Shown one piece after another: positions 37,421-47,318 of a DNA stretch of 64,000 nt. The notes under the pieces are model-generated. The model did no database searches and was not told where the DNA came from. It worked only from the letters and a program-made list of their open reading frames with translations. The position numbers and the translations under genes were made by a program. Each line of letters starts with the position of its first letter. The first letter of the stretch is position 1. The stretch covers positions 1-64,000 of the forward strand of contig NZ_JABASS010000012.1 in the NCBI RefSeq assembly GCF_016107545.1. The letters are read 5' to 3'. This stretch comes from Psychrobacter namhaensis. GTDB lineage: Bacteria > Pseudomonadota > Gammaproteobacteria > Pseudomonadales > Moraxellaceae.

Positions 37421-38050
37421 TTACTCATCAATCAACCATCCTTGCTGGGTCGCGTATTCAATGTTTTTCGACAGCCAGTCATGAATGGCTGGAAAACTGT
37501 CTTTAATAAAGGCGTGCGCGCCCGCCACTTGGGTGCGCGTGACGCCAAGCTCAATCCACGTTTTGCCATTGGTATTTAGGTTTAGCAAAAATGGTAATAA
37601 ACGATCAACCACGCGAAGCAGCTGAGCCTCTTGACTGCTGCCTGTCTCTTGCGCCTCCCAAACCTCACTCAAGTCCCTAATACCATTGCCCCGCTCGCGT
37701 TGCAATCTAGCGATACCAGCGCGCTCTTCGATATGGGCATCACGTCGCGTATTGGCATACAAAAAGGTGTCTCCCGCATCAATCTCGCCCAAATCATGGA
37801 CCAACGCCATCTTGAGTACGCTCTCATGATTAACATCCAGCTCAAATAACTCAGCAATAGACCAACATGCCATCGCTAAATGCCAAGAATGTTCAGCAGA
37901 GTTTTCATGACGAGTGGTCTGTGTCACGTAGCTGCGGCGATTGATACGTTTGAGTGCATCTAATTCCAGTAAAAAATGCGTGACATCATCGATATCGATG
38001 TTTGAGGTGAGCGAGGCGTTGGTGAATGACATAGGTTTGTTTAAAGACAT
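37421..38050 (-). CDS. HD-domain hydrolase
   Basis: HD-superfamily metal-dependent phosphohydrolase of 209 residues. The ligands appear as His of RHENSAEHSWHLA (about residues 46-58) and the paired His-Asp of VHDLGEIDAGDT (about 81-92). The form resembles 5'-deoxynucleotidases (YfbR-like), so a nucleoside monophosphatase role is a reasonable inference, not shown. It converges with psd and lies 81 bases downstream of the isochorismatase-like gene. Confidence 0.82.
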   Translation of the reverse strand: MSLNKPMSFTNASLTSNIDIDDVTHFLLELDALKRINRRSYVTQTTRHENSAEHSWHLAMACWSIAELFELDVNHESVLKMALVHDLGEIDAGDTFLYANTRRDAHIEERAGIARLQRERGNGIRDLSEVWEAQETGSSQEAQLLRVVDRLLPFLLNLNTNGKTWIELGVTRTQVAGAHAFIKDSFPAIHDWLSKNIEYATQQGWLIDE

Positions 38051-38131
38051 ATTTTTCTCTGATGAAAAGCAAAATAGCGCTTATTTTATCAAGCGCTATC
38101 TCATTCAAATAACTGCGACGGGCTGCGTCAA

Positions 38132-38707
38132 TTATTTGACTAAATGACTGATGGTTTTAAAAGCAGGGTCTTGACTGCTTCGGCACAGCTCAAACAAAAT
38201 AGTCTCAACGGTGGTAATCACTCCACCTGCCCGGCGAATACGGCGAATGGCTTGTTTTTTATCATAAGGAAAACGTGAGCCGACTGCATCACCAATAATG
38301 ACTGGTTGCATACCGTTATCAAGTAAATCGAGCGCTGTTTGGAGCACGCAGACGTGTGCCTCAACACCGAATAACAAGATAGTGCTACGATTCTGCTGCG
38401 CCAGATAGTGCCATGCGTCATTATTATCACAGGCGCTAAAGGTCACTTTTTCGAAGCTTTTGGCATTCTCACCTTCTAATACATCACGTATCTCGGGTAA
38501 CGTATCGCCTAGACCTTTTTTATACTGCTCATTGAGCATAATAGGAATGTTGAGCGCCTGCAGACCTTTGATCAGCGTTACTATTTTTTTTAAAATATTT
38601 TCATGGTCATAAATGTGCGGCGTTAAGCGCTCTTGTACATCGATAATCATCGCTTGTGTGTTTTCACGCGCAATGCGATAGGTACGATCGGTAATCATAG
38701 TAGACAT
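38132..38707 (-). CDS. Isochorismatase-like cysteine hydrolase
   Basis: Isochorismatase-superfamily hydrolase of 191 residues. The catalytic Asp is in MIIDVQERLTP (about residues 20-30), a lysine lies in FEKVTFSAC (about 85-93) and the nucleophile cysteine is in GVEAHVCVLQTALDLL (about 116-131), so the Asp-Lys-Cys triad appears complete. It is close to the YcaC-type amidohydrolases of unknown substrate. CAAGGAGTGTACT precedes the ATG. It may share a transcript with the HD gene downstream. Confidence 0.85.
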   Translation of the reverse strand: MSTMITDRTYRIARENTQAMIIDVQERLTPHIYDHENILKKIVTLIKGLQALNIPIMLNEQYKKGLGDTLPEIRDVLEGENAKSFEKVTFSACDNNDAWHYLAQQNRSTILLFGVEAHVCVLQTALDLLDNGMQPVIIGDAVGSRFPYDKKQAIRRIRRAGGVITTVETILFELCRSSQDPAFKTISHLVK

Positions 38708-38856
38708 AGTACACTCCTTGTACGGCTGACATTTTTTATTAAAAGCGATATTAAAGGTAACATCAATAGTGTCTTAGCTCAGCTTACTCTTATTTAGTCA
38801 CAGTTTGGCTGATGCGTCAATGGAGATAACTTTTAATCACAACACTTTAAGAAAAC

Positions 38857-39549
38857 TCACTTAAACATATCTTGCATTTCACCTTTATTATCTTTGGATC
38901 TGCCAACTAATTGTAGAAAATCCTTTTTATTGGGAATACTATCACTGTCTTCTAATATCTTATTTCGTCTTAGTGAGACGTATAGTGCAATAGCATTTGC
39001 TTGACAACTAAAAGATTTCTTGGGATTAAACTCAATATCTGTAAAGGCATCATACTCTAACACTTGATTTTTAAGGTTGCTATTCAAATTCAACACATTT
39101 AAATACAACCAATTATAAAAAGCAGTTTTTGGTTCAATATCCCATCTATCACCTTTATGCTCGAAAGCGATAATATCACCTGAACTTTTTAACCTTTCAT
39201 CTCTTTTAGCTTCTAATGAACTTTTATATCGGATATCATCATAAGGGCCTCCTTCCTGGAAGACCTTTGATGACTGATAAAGACTCTCGACACTAGCTTT
39301 GTGGCCATTGCGCAGTTCAATTTGAAGGTTAAAAGCACTAAGCATAATACCTAGTTCAGAGTCAGATTTAGAGGATATCTCTAATACATTTTTAGTAGGA
39401 TGTTTTTTTTTAAAAGCGCAGTGCAGCGATTCGACTGATTTTTTCTTTTGTGCCACACTAAACCCAGCAAACCATTCAAAATCTAAATCCTCAATAATAA
39501 CCAACTCTTCATTTGAATTACTAGGTACAAATACTGGACGATTAGCCAT
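38857..39549 (-). CDS. NADAR-family protein, DarT1-associated antitoxin candidate
   Basis: Predicted ADP-ribose-processing NADAR protein of 230 residues and probable antitoxin of the DarT-like gene just upstream. Recognised segments are the N-terminus MANRPVFVPS, FEWFAGFSVAQKKKSVESLH, the NADAR-like SVESLYQSSKVFQEGGPY (about residues 87-103), EAKRDERLKSSG (about 113-124) and YDAFTDIEFNPKKSFSCQA (about 166-184). The start is set by AAAGGAG ten bases upstream of ATG and gives an 8-base overlap with the DarT-like stop, so translation is coupled. The gene is AT-rich. NADAR proteins of this type are reported to reverse DarT1 DNA ADP-ribosylation; that activity is inferred here. Confidence 0.75.
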   Translation of the reverse strand: MANRPVFVPSNSNEELVIIEDLDFEWFAGFSVAQKKKSVESLHCAFKKKHPTKNVLEISSKSDSELGIMLSAFNLQIELRNGHKASVESLYQSSKVFQEGGPYDDIRYKSSLEAKRDERLKSSGDIIAFEHKGDRWDIEPKTAFYNWLYLNVLNLNSNLKNQVLEYDAFTDIEFNPKKSFSCQANAIALYVSLRRNKILEDSDSIPNKKDFLQLVGRSKDNKGEMQDMFK

Positions 39550-40903
39550 CTCTATATCTCCTTTGATCGAATACAATATCATTCTCAGTAACTTTATACC
39601 CAAGCTCTCTAACCCAGTTAAGGCTCTCATCTTGATGATTAGTATATATCTCTTCAACGAAATCTACTGGAATATTACCTAGGTATAGTACTTCGGCTTG
39701 GTTGTCGTAAGTATAAGTTGGTAATGCCCTACCTATTGGTGACTCAAACATCTCTAAAAAAGCATTACACGTCATTCTTTCATCAATAGATAAATTTCTC
39801 ACCTTATTAGACGCTGCGTTTGTACTACAAAAAACTGCCTTATTAAGATAATTAAAGTTTTCAATTCTATTAGACGTTTGCTGCTCTTTTCCATATATAA
39901 GCGAAGGTGAAATTTTAAGCACCACCCAATCATCATCACTAGTTTGTTTTCTATATCTATAGAACATCTTGAAATTTGGATGGCTAAATGATAATGAAAT
40001 AGAGTCTAAAACTCCATCTAGCCTCATCTGATCATTAAACGCATATTTAAGGTTCATATTGTTAAGGTTTGTTCTTGTTAAAATCCCATATTCTAATATA
40101 GATGAGAGGTTTGACTTGTGAGTAAAATGATATATGGCATCAATATTCTTACACTTACTACTATCAAAAACTGTCGCGCTGACAATATTTTGCCATATAG
40201 AACTATAAAAACTTTTATCAAGATCTGAGAATTTAAAATTAAAGTATTGATCAACACATTGTAAGTCTGGATAACCTCTTTTACCTGCAAGATAGAAACG
40301 TATCTTTAAAAAATCAATTAAGTAGCTGTCAACCTCTCCTGCATACTTATTAATATCTTCAATACTGGCTGTATCATTGGAAGCTTTAGCTAATTTATCT
40401 TTAGCTAATTTATCTTTAGCTAATTTATCTTTGGCTAGCTTATCTCTTCTAAGTTCACCATACTCACGATTAATAAAATACTTCTCTTCATTAGAAGAAA
40501 AAAACCCAGATTTAACATCATTTTTCTTGATAACTAAATGGGATATTTCATCATAACGTCCAGCTCTTTTAAAAGCATTAACCATCCATGTTACTTCATC
40601 AAAATTATCTGTTAACCCTAAACTTATATTAAGCTCATTGAAGTCTTCTAGGTCTTCTCTTTCAGAAAGCTCATACAATCTATTTTTAAATTTTTCAATA
40701 TTTTTTTCTTCTAATTCGCTGCCAAACTTATCTAAATTATTACTCAACTCATCAAGAAATTTATTAGTTTCATCAAGGAACTTATTAGTCCCATCTTTAG
40801 CTTCTTTAGCAAATTTGATAGCAGTTTTAACGTCTTTAGATTTTGATGTCGATGTAAAAAACCATATAATCAAAAATACAATTATTATTATAAATATTTC
40901 CAT
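39542..40903 (-). CDS. Membrane-anchored DarT-like ADP-ribosyltransferase
   Basis: Predicted toxin of 453 residues. Residues 2-17 form an N-terminal membrane segment. Residues 25-85 are charged and coiled-coil-like with a repeated TNKFLDE; 154-173 hold a KDKLA pentapeptide repeat; 180-250 are unrecognised. The C-terminal domain (about 255-440) looks like DarT: IYHFTHKSNLSSILEYGI (257-274), SISLSFSHPNFKMFYRYR (301-318), KAVFCSTNAAS (355-365) and QAEVLYLGNIPVDFVEEI (402-419). H259 and E404 match the expected NAD-contact and catalytic positions. ATG at 40903 has AGGTG upstream. DarT enzymes ADP-ribosylate single-stranded DNA; the anchor and coil are unusual. It is AT-rich (18 of 60 G+C at 40081-40140). 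Confidence 0.7.
   Translation of the reverse strand: MEIFIIIIVFLIIWFFTSTSKSKDVKTAIKFAKEAKDGTNKFLDETNKFLDELSNNLDKFGSELEEKNIEKFKNRLYELSEREDLEDFNELNISLGLTDNFDEVTWMVNAFKRAGRYDEISHLVIKKNDVKSGFFSSNEEKYFINREYGELRRDKLAKDKLAKDKLAKDKLAKASNDTASIEDINKYAGEVDSYLIDFLKIRFYLAGKRGYPDLQCVDQYFNFKFSDLDKSFYSSIWQNIVSATVFDSSKCKNIDAIYHFTHKSNLSSILEYGILTRTNLNNMNLKYAFNDQMRLDGVLDSISLSFSHPNFKMFYRYRKQTSDDDWVVLKISPSLIYGKEQQTSNRIENFNYLNKAVFCSTNAASNKVRNLSIDERMTCNAFLEMFESPIGRALPTYTYDNQAEVLYLGNIPVDFVEEIYTNHQDESLNWVRELGYKVTENDIVFDQRRYRDG
40384..40443. repeat. 15-base tandem repeat encoding KDKLA
   Basis: About four near-identical copies of a 15-base unit (TTTAGCTAATTTATC phase), the last diverged. Each adds exactly five codons on the minus strand, giving four KDKLA units in the DarT-like protein. 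Copy-number change would keep the frame. Confidence 0.8.
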
Positions 40904-40928
40904 GACACACCTATAAACACATACCCAC

Positions 40929-40961
40929 AAAAAATGCCTCTAACATTACGCTAGAGGCATT
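40929..40961 (-). terminator. Terminator of fadBA
   Basis: AATGCCTCTA (40933-40942) pairs with TAGAGGCATT (40952-40961) and on the minus strand is followed by TTTTTT. It ends the fadBA transcript 26 bases before the DarT-like start. Confidence 0.85.
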
Positions 40962-41002
40962 CGGTTTACAAGATATTCAGAAAAATAGTTTACTTACTTC
41001 GA

Positions 41003-42226
<1,224 letters not shown>

Positions 42227-42400
42227 TTATCACATCGCAATCTTGCTGAAGGTACGATAGGTACCTCTGCGCGCGATGCCTTTGTACCAGCGTTTGAACC
42301 AACTGTAACCGTACGTTTGCCCCTAAAGAGTATCGTCACACCAGTGGCTTTCCTCTCAATAAGCAAACGTACTGCACTTCATCCTAGTAATGACCGACCA

Positions 42401-44560
42401 TTACGCTGTTGCGTAAAAGGTCTCGCCTGCTGCTGCCATGTCGCGAATCTTTTGCGGCGCTTCATAGGCTTTGCCAAGGTGCGCGTATTTTTCACACAAT
42501 GCCAAGTAGTTATCTAGACCCATTTGGTCGATATAACGGCAAGGACCACCGCGGAATGGCGGGAAACCAACGCCCATAATCATCGCCATATCCGCTTCAG
42601 ATGGCGTAGACACAATGTTGTCTTCTAAGCAGCGTACGGTTTCATTACAGAAAGCCAGCATGGTGCGGTCGATGATCGCTTGATCATCAAACGCTTGCTT
42701 GTCATTATCAGTCGTGGCTTTTAGCAACTCATAAGTGGCATCATCCGCAACTTTCTTTGGCTTACCGCGCTTGTCTGTCTCGTACTTGTAAAAACCAACG
42801 CCGTTTTTCTGACCTAGGCGCTCGTTTTCATATAAATGCTGAATCGCCCCTTTATAATCAGGCTTCATGCGATCTGGGAAACCTTCCGCCATAACTTCTG
42901 CGCCATGGACACCCGTGTCTAAACCGACCACGTCGATTAGATAAGCAGGGCCCATTGGCCAGCCGAATTTTTCCATGACTTTATCGACATGAGCAAAATC
43001 AGCACCTTGCTTTAGTAGCAAGTCAAACGCGCCAAAGTATGGGAACAGGACACGGTTTACCAAGAAACCTGGGCAGTCGTTGACCACGACAGGCACTTTG
43101 CCCATTTTAGAGGCGAGCGCAACGGTGGTCGCGATGGCTTCTTCAGAGGACTTCTCCCCGCGGATAACCTCTACTAGCGGCATACGGTGCACTGGGTTAA
43201 AGAAGTGCATACCAACGAAGTTTTCTGGACGCTCAAGCGCTTCTGCTAGATAAGTAATAGAAATGGTTGAGGTGTTTGACGCTAAGATGCAATCGTCCTT
43301 AACCAAGCCTTCCACTTCTTTTAACACACTACGCTTAACGTTTGGATTTTCTACCACGGCTTCGATGACGATATCGGTATCGCTAAAGTCACCATAGTTT
43401 AAGGTTGGACGGATACGGCTTAACGTTTCACCCATTTTTGCTGGGGTCATTTTCTTACGTTCAACCATTTTGCCAAGCAGTTTGCTGGCTTCACCCATAC
43501 CAAGGTCTAATTGCTCAGCCTTGATGTCTTTCATGATGATTGGTAGGCCTTTGCTCGCCGCTTGATAAGCGATGCCGCCACCCATGATACCTGCGCCCAA
43601 TACCGCCGCTTCAGTGATTTCATGGGCTTTTTTGCTGTGCTGCTTCGCTAATTTTTTGACCAACTGATCGTTTAAGAACAGACCAACCAAGCTTTCTGCT
43701 TGTGGGGTTTTAGCGGCTTTTGCAAAACCGGCAGCTTCTACCTCAATCGCTTTATCACGTGGCAGATTGACGTGCTTCTCAATCGTCTCGATGGCGATTG
43801 CTGGTGCTGGGTACTGTTTAGGATTGGCTTTGGCAAAAATCATGCCTTTGGCGCTGTTAAACGCCATGGCTTGCTCAAGCTGGTTTAGCTTAACAGGCGC
43901 AAGCTTTTCTTCGCGTTTCGCTTGCCAATCAAGCTCACCTGAGATACATTTTTTGACCAAATCAATCGCCGCATCTTGCAGGTCATCAGCTGGTACTGTT
44001 GCATCAACCAAGCCTAGCTTTAAGGCATCAAGAGGTTTTTTTGGCGTGCCAGTCGCGATCAGCTCAAGCGCATTGTCGATACCAATCACACGCGTACTAC
44101 GAACCGTACCACCAAACCCTGGGAAAATGCCCAGCTGAGTTTCTGGTAGACCAATGATTGCTTTGTCACTCATGACACGGTATTCACAAACCAACGTCAT
44201 CTCACAACCACCGCCAAGCGCTGCACCATTGATGGCAGCTACTTTCGGAAACGGCAAGTCTTCAAAGCGGTTAAAGGCGTCATTAACGTCAACAACCCAG
44301 TCTTTAATCTCGCTTTCTGGCTTCTTAAAAGAACCAACAAATTCTGTGATGTCAGCACCAGCGATAAACACGCCTTTACTTGAGGTGACGATAAGGCCTT
44401 TTACGTTGTCATCTTTTTCTAAAGCGCTTACAGCTTCGCCAAATTGCTTATTGGTCTCAGCATCAAACTTATTCACGCTCTCATTTTCGGCGTTGTACTG
44501 CATGTTGGCGATGCCATCCTCTAGCATTGTCACCGTAATGCGATTTCCTTGGTATACCAT
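42401..44560 (-). CDS. fadB: Multifunctional fatty acid oxidation complex alpha subunit
   Basis: Carries enoyl-CoA hydratase and 3-hydroxyacyl-CoA dehydrogenase activities; pairs with FadA. The N-terminal crotonase domain (about residues 1-190) shows [18 protein letters not shown] with the catalytic Glu and the second Glu in [15 protein letters not shown]. The dehydrogenase domain starts [21 protein letters not shown] (in two parts, about 317-337), then [32 protein letters not shown] and the C-terminal 3HCDH repeats with [13 protein letters not shown]. The 719 residues are as in E. coli. AAAGGAG precedes the ATG. No FadR-like site was identified in the 760-base upstream region. Confidence 0.97.
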   Translation of the reverse strand: MVYQGNRITVTMLEDGIANMQYNAENESVNKFDAETNKQFGEAVSALEKDDNVKGLIVTSSKGVFIAGADITEFVGSFKKPESEIKDWVVDVNDAFNRFEDLPFPKVAAINGAALGGGCEMTLVCEYRVMSDKAIIGLPETQLGIFPGFGGTVRSTRVIGIDNALELIATGTPKKPLDALKLGLVDATVPADDLQDAAIDLVKKCISGELDWQAKREEKLAPVKLNQLEQAMAFNSAKGMIFAKANPKQYPAPAIAIETIEKHVNLPRDKAIEVEAAGFAKAAKTPQAESLVGLFLNDQLVKKLAKQHSKKAHEITEAAVLGAGIMGGGIAYQAASKGLPIIMKDIKAEQLDLGMGEASKLLGKMVERKKMTPAKMGETLSRIRPTLNYGDFSDTDIVIEAVVENPNVKRSVLKEVEGLVKDDCILASNTSTISITYLAEALERPENFVGMHFFNPVHRMPLVEVIRGEKSSEEAIATTVALASKMGKVPVVVNDCPGFLVNRVLFPYFGAFDLLLKQGADFAHVDKVMEKFGWPMGPAYLIDVVGLDTGVHGAEVMAEGFPDRMKPDYKGAIQHLYENERLGQKNGVGFYKYETDKRGKPKKVADDATYELLKATTDNDKQAFDDQAIIDRTMLAFCNETVRCLEDNIVSTPSEADMAMIMGVGFPPFRGGPCRYIDQMGLDNYLALCEKYAHLGKAYEAPQKIRDMAAAGETFYATA

Positions 44561-45320
44561 TTGAAACTCCTTTCTATATAACGAAAGCTACGTTTTGGAT
44601 TAAAATAAATAGCCAGTTACTGTTAGTAAAATGGGTAATAGCACTGTATTAACCTGCCCGCTCATTATGATAAACAACCCCATCATGATAAACACCTAGC
44701 AGATTAATCAGTGAAGATATCTTTGTTATCCAGCGCTCATGATTTTGTATTCACTGCTATTTTGACGTCTCTTGCACAAACTCACACGGCACGTTATTTA
44801 TATACTATTGGTGCCGATAATAATGTGACAAACACGGTTTAGGCTTGGGTCTCGTGTGAGTTTTTCGCTTAGACAGATGGGCAAAACCCCCATTCTCATC
44901 ACCAGACCACTTTTACGCCAATTAGTGTAGGGGATTATGCCCCTGACTGTCACAAGCTAATACCATACTCGCAAGTCACTCTTAAAGCTATAGTAGCCCT
45001 TTACCTTCCTGCCAACGTGCTTTAAATGACTGCTTGCACACTGATATTTTATCCCAAATATCCACGCTTCAGCACGATCGACAGTAGCTTATCAGTCTCT
45101 CAATTGCCTCATTTATCAAAGCACATTCAAACAGCAAATTAAATCACCAATACGTAACGAGGGCTTGTTGGCGTATTTCACGCTGTTTTTAACATGAACC
45201 AGCAAAAAATAATTCATCGACCATACCTGCCGGACAAGGAATACAATCTATCATGCTACACTAACGATATTTTTATTATTCCTCTTATAATTTATTATTC
45301 CTCTTATAAATGGTTGGGTT
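44561..45320. other. Divergent region between fadB and ispA
   Basis: These 760 bases hold an 11-base inverted repeat AAACTCACACG (44778-44788) with CGTGTGAGTTT (44853-44863), and a perfect 19-base tandem duplication at 45272-45309 just before ispA. No gene or known RNA was recognised. Confidence 0.5.
45272..45309. repeat. 19-base tandem duplication upstream of ispA
   Basis: TTTATTATTCCTCTTATAA occurs twice without a break (45272-45290 and 45291-45309), ending 11 bases before the ispA ATG. The unit contains a TTATAA element that could act as or alter a -10 or the untranslated leader. Confidence 0.85.
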
Positions 45321-46397
45321 ATGACTGTTTCTTCTACACCAAGCTTTATGTCTTTTGATGGCGCTGACCACAGCACCGAGCAATTCCACAGTGCCGTGCG
45401 CGCCCAATTGGCCCAAGATATCGAGGTGATGTTTGCTTATGCCAAACTTCCTACTCCCCTAGTTGATGCGTGTCGTTATGTGATGACCGGCCAAGGCAAG
45501 TTGGTGCGTCCGTTGATGGTCGCCAGCGCCTTTGCCAGCGTCAATGATGGTATGAAGGTGGCTACAAATATAAATACTGCCTCAGACGCCCTTTCATCTA
45601 ATCGTACCAACCTGACAGATACCGCGCTAAATGATGATTTAGAGATGCTGTTAGAGAACGACTCAGATTATGATATGTGTCGCCGTGCTGCATTGGCAGT
45701 GGAGCTGTTGCATACCTATTCATTGGTGCACGATGACTTACCCTGTATGGACGATGATGAGCTGCGCCGTGGTCAACCGACCTGTCATATCGCCTTTAGT
45801 GAAGCGACCGCGCTACTGGCAGGAGATGTCCTACAGACGCTCGCCTTTGAAGTGTTGACCGCAGAGATGCCCACCTTTGCGCCCTTTGATACCGCTATCG
45901 CAAGCCAGCTATTTGCCATATTTGCGCCGCGTGCCAGACGTATGGTGGCAGGCCAAATGCTTGATCTCAATGCTGAAGCCAGCCCCCACATTTCACAAAG
46001 CGATTTAGAAGCCATCCACCGTGATAAAACGGGCGCATTGATTGAAGCGGCGATGCTCATGGGCGGTATTTGTGCTGGCGCGACGGCTTTGCAGCGCATG
46101 GCGTTACAAGAGTGCGCCCAGCACATTGGTCTCGCTTTCCAAGTCCAAGATGATATCTTAGATGTGACCACCAGCACGGATACGCTCGGCAAACCTGCTG
46201 GTAGCGATGAAAAACTAGACAAGTCCACCTATGTCAAACTAATGGGTGTTGAAAACGCAACGGCTTATGCGCAATCGCTGTTTAATGACGGACGCGCTGC
46301 CATTACTCGTGAGCTGAGCCGTCATGAATCAAGCAGTAACACCGACAATGATGCCCTACTAGCGTTAATAGAATGGCTATGGGCCCGTAAAAAATAA
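45321..46397 (+). CDS. ispA: Farnesyl diphosphate synthase-type polyprenyl synthetase
   Basis: All-alpha trans-prenyltransferase making farnesyl diphosphate from IPP and DMAPP or GPP. The first aspartate-rich motif is DDLPCMDDDELRRGQ (138-152) and the second is QVQDDILD (about 275-282), with TGQGKLVRPLMV (57-68) binding IPP. At 358 residues it is about 60 longer than E. coli IspA: residues about 74-120 form an acidic, Asn/Ser-rich insertion between helices. Geranylgeranyl or octaprenyl synthase is less likely from the FARM context. No strong ribosome binding site is seen. The DUF72 gene follows 32-41 bases later. Confidence 0.88.
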   Translation: MTVSSTPSFMSFDGADHSTEQFHSAVRAQLAQDIEVMFAYAKLPTPLVDACRYVMTGQGKLVRPLMVASAFASVNDGMKVATNINTASDALSSNRTNLTDTALNDDLEMLLENDSDYDMCRRAALAVELLHTYSLVHDDLPCMDDDELRRGQPTCHIAFSEATALLAGDVLQTLAFEVLTAEMPTFAPFDTAIASQLFAIFAPRARRMVAGQMLDLNAEASPHISQSDLEAIHRDKTGALIEAAMLMGGICAGATALQRMALQECAQHIGLAFQVQDDILDVTTSTDTLGKPAGSDEKLDKSTYVKLMGVENATAYAQSLFNDGRAAITRELSRHESSSNTDNDALLALIEWLWARKK

Positions 46398-46438
46398 CCA
46401 AAAATTTAATCATCAAAGAATGGCAATGAGTGGTCAAC

Positions 46439-47257
46439 ATGGACAGTAACCCTACCCCGCGTATTTATCTTGGCACTGGCGGCTATAGCGATACCGATCT
46501 GCTCGGCACGCTGTATCCCACTGGCACCAAAAAAACGGATTTTTTGCGTGAGTATGCCAAACAATATGGCGCGGTGGAGGTTAATAGCACCTTCTACGCA
46601 CCCATCGGCCAAAAAGCCTTTGCCGGTATGGTCGATAAAGCCTATGCGCAGGCAGACAGCCAATTAAAATTTGCCGTGAAGCTACATCAAGACTTCACCC
46701 ATGCACGTAAAGGCACTGCCGATCATGCGCAGGCTTTTTTGACCGCGCTCACGCCGCTTATCGAAGCGAATGCTTTAGCCCCATTACTCTTGCAGTTTCC
46801 ACACGGTTTTGATCGTACCCGCGAGCACAGGCTTTATCTGGCCAACCTTGTCAGTTGGTTTCAGGACTATCCACTCGCCATTGAGTTTCGTCATAACGGC
46901 TGGCACACCCCGCAAGTGGTCGATAGCTTTATCAAGCAAGGTTTGATTTGGTGCAGTGTCGATTATCCGAAAGTGAGCGGGCTCCCGCCATCGCGGTTGA
47001 TATTTACCGAACGCACAGGTTATTTGCGTATGCATGGCAATAATCTAAACTGGTGGGATGCGATGAGTGCGAGCGACCGTCATGATTATCGCTATAGTGA
47101 GGCGGAAATGAAGGACTGGGCGCAGGCGATTGCCAATCAGCGCCAGCATTTTGACACGCTCTATATCTTCTTTCAAAACACCGTCAACGCGCATGCCTAC
47201 TATAATATTGCGATGCTTAAAGAGGCGTTGGTTAAGTTTGGGTTTGAGGTGTTGTAG
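46439..47257 (+). CDS. DUF72-family protein
   Basis: TIM-barrel-like DUF72 protein of about 272 residues; its biochemical function is unknown. Typical segments are IYLGTGGYSDTDLLGTLYP near the start, EYAKQYGAVEVNSTFYA (about residues 35-51), LLQFPHGF, LAIEFRHNGWH and the C-terminal YIFFQNTVNAHAYYNI. The ATG at 46439 is preceded by GAGTGG; an in-frame GTG at 46430 is possible. It follows ispA closely and may share its transcript, which does not by itself suggest a role in isoprenoid synthesis. Confidence 0.88.
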   Translation: MDSNPTPRIYLGTGGYSDTDLLGTLYPTGTKKTDFLREYAKQYGAVEVNSTFYAPIGQKAFAGMVDKAYAQADSQLKFAVKLHQDFTHARKGTADHAQAFLTALTPLIEANALAPLLLQFPHGFDRTREHRLYLANLVSWFQDYPLAIEFRHNGWHTPQVVDSFIKQGLIWCSVDYPKVSGLPPSRLIFTERTGYLRMHGNNLNWWDAMSASDRHDYRYSEAEMKDWAQAIANQRQHFDTLYIFFQNTVNAHAYYNIAMLKEALVKFGFEVL

Positions 47258-47318
47258 CTATTTCTACTCATTACTAAAATATTTTACACTTATTTGAACA
47301 TTTATCTGGATTCATGAA

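Noticed and set aside
40384..40443. CRISPR-like array
   Set aside because: The 15-base units have no spacers and are in-frame codons of the DarT-like gene.
40638..40916. 92-codon plus-strand frame opposite the DarT-like coil
   Set aside because: It is the antisense shadow of the coiled-coil segment (Ser/Leu rich complement of repeated charged codons).
38708..41002. Transposon or integron ends flanking the DarT module
   Set aside because: No terminal inverted repeats, target-site duplication or recombinase gene could be seen.
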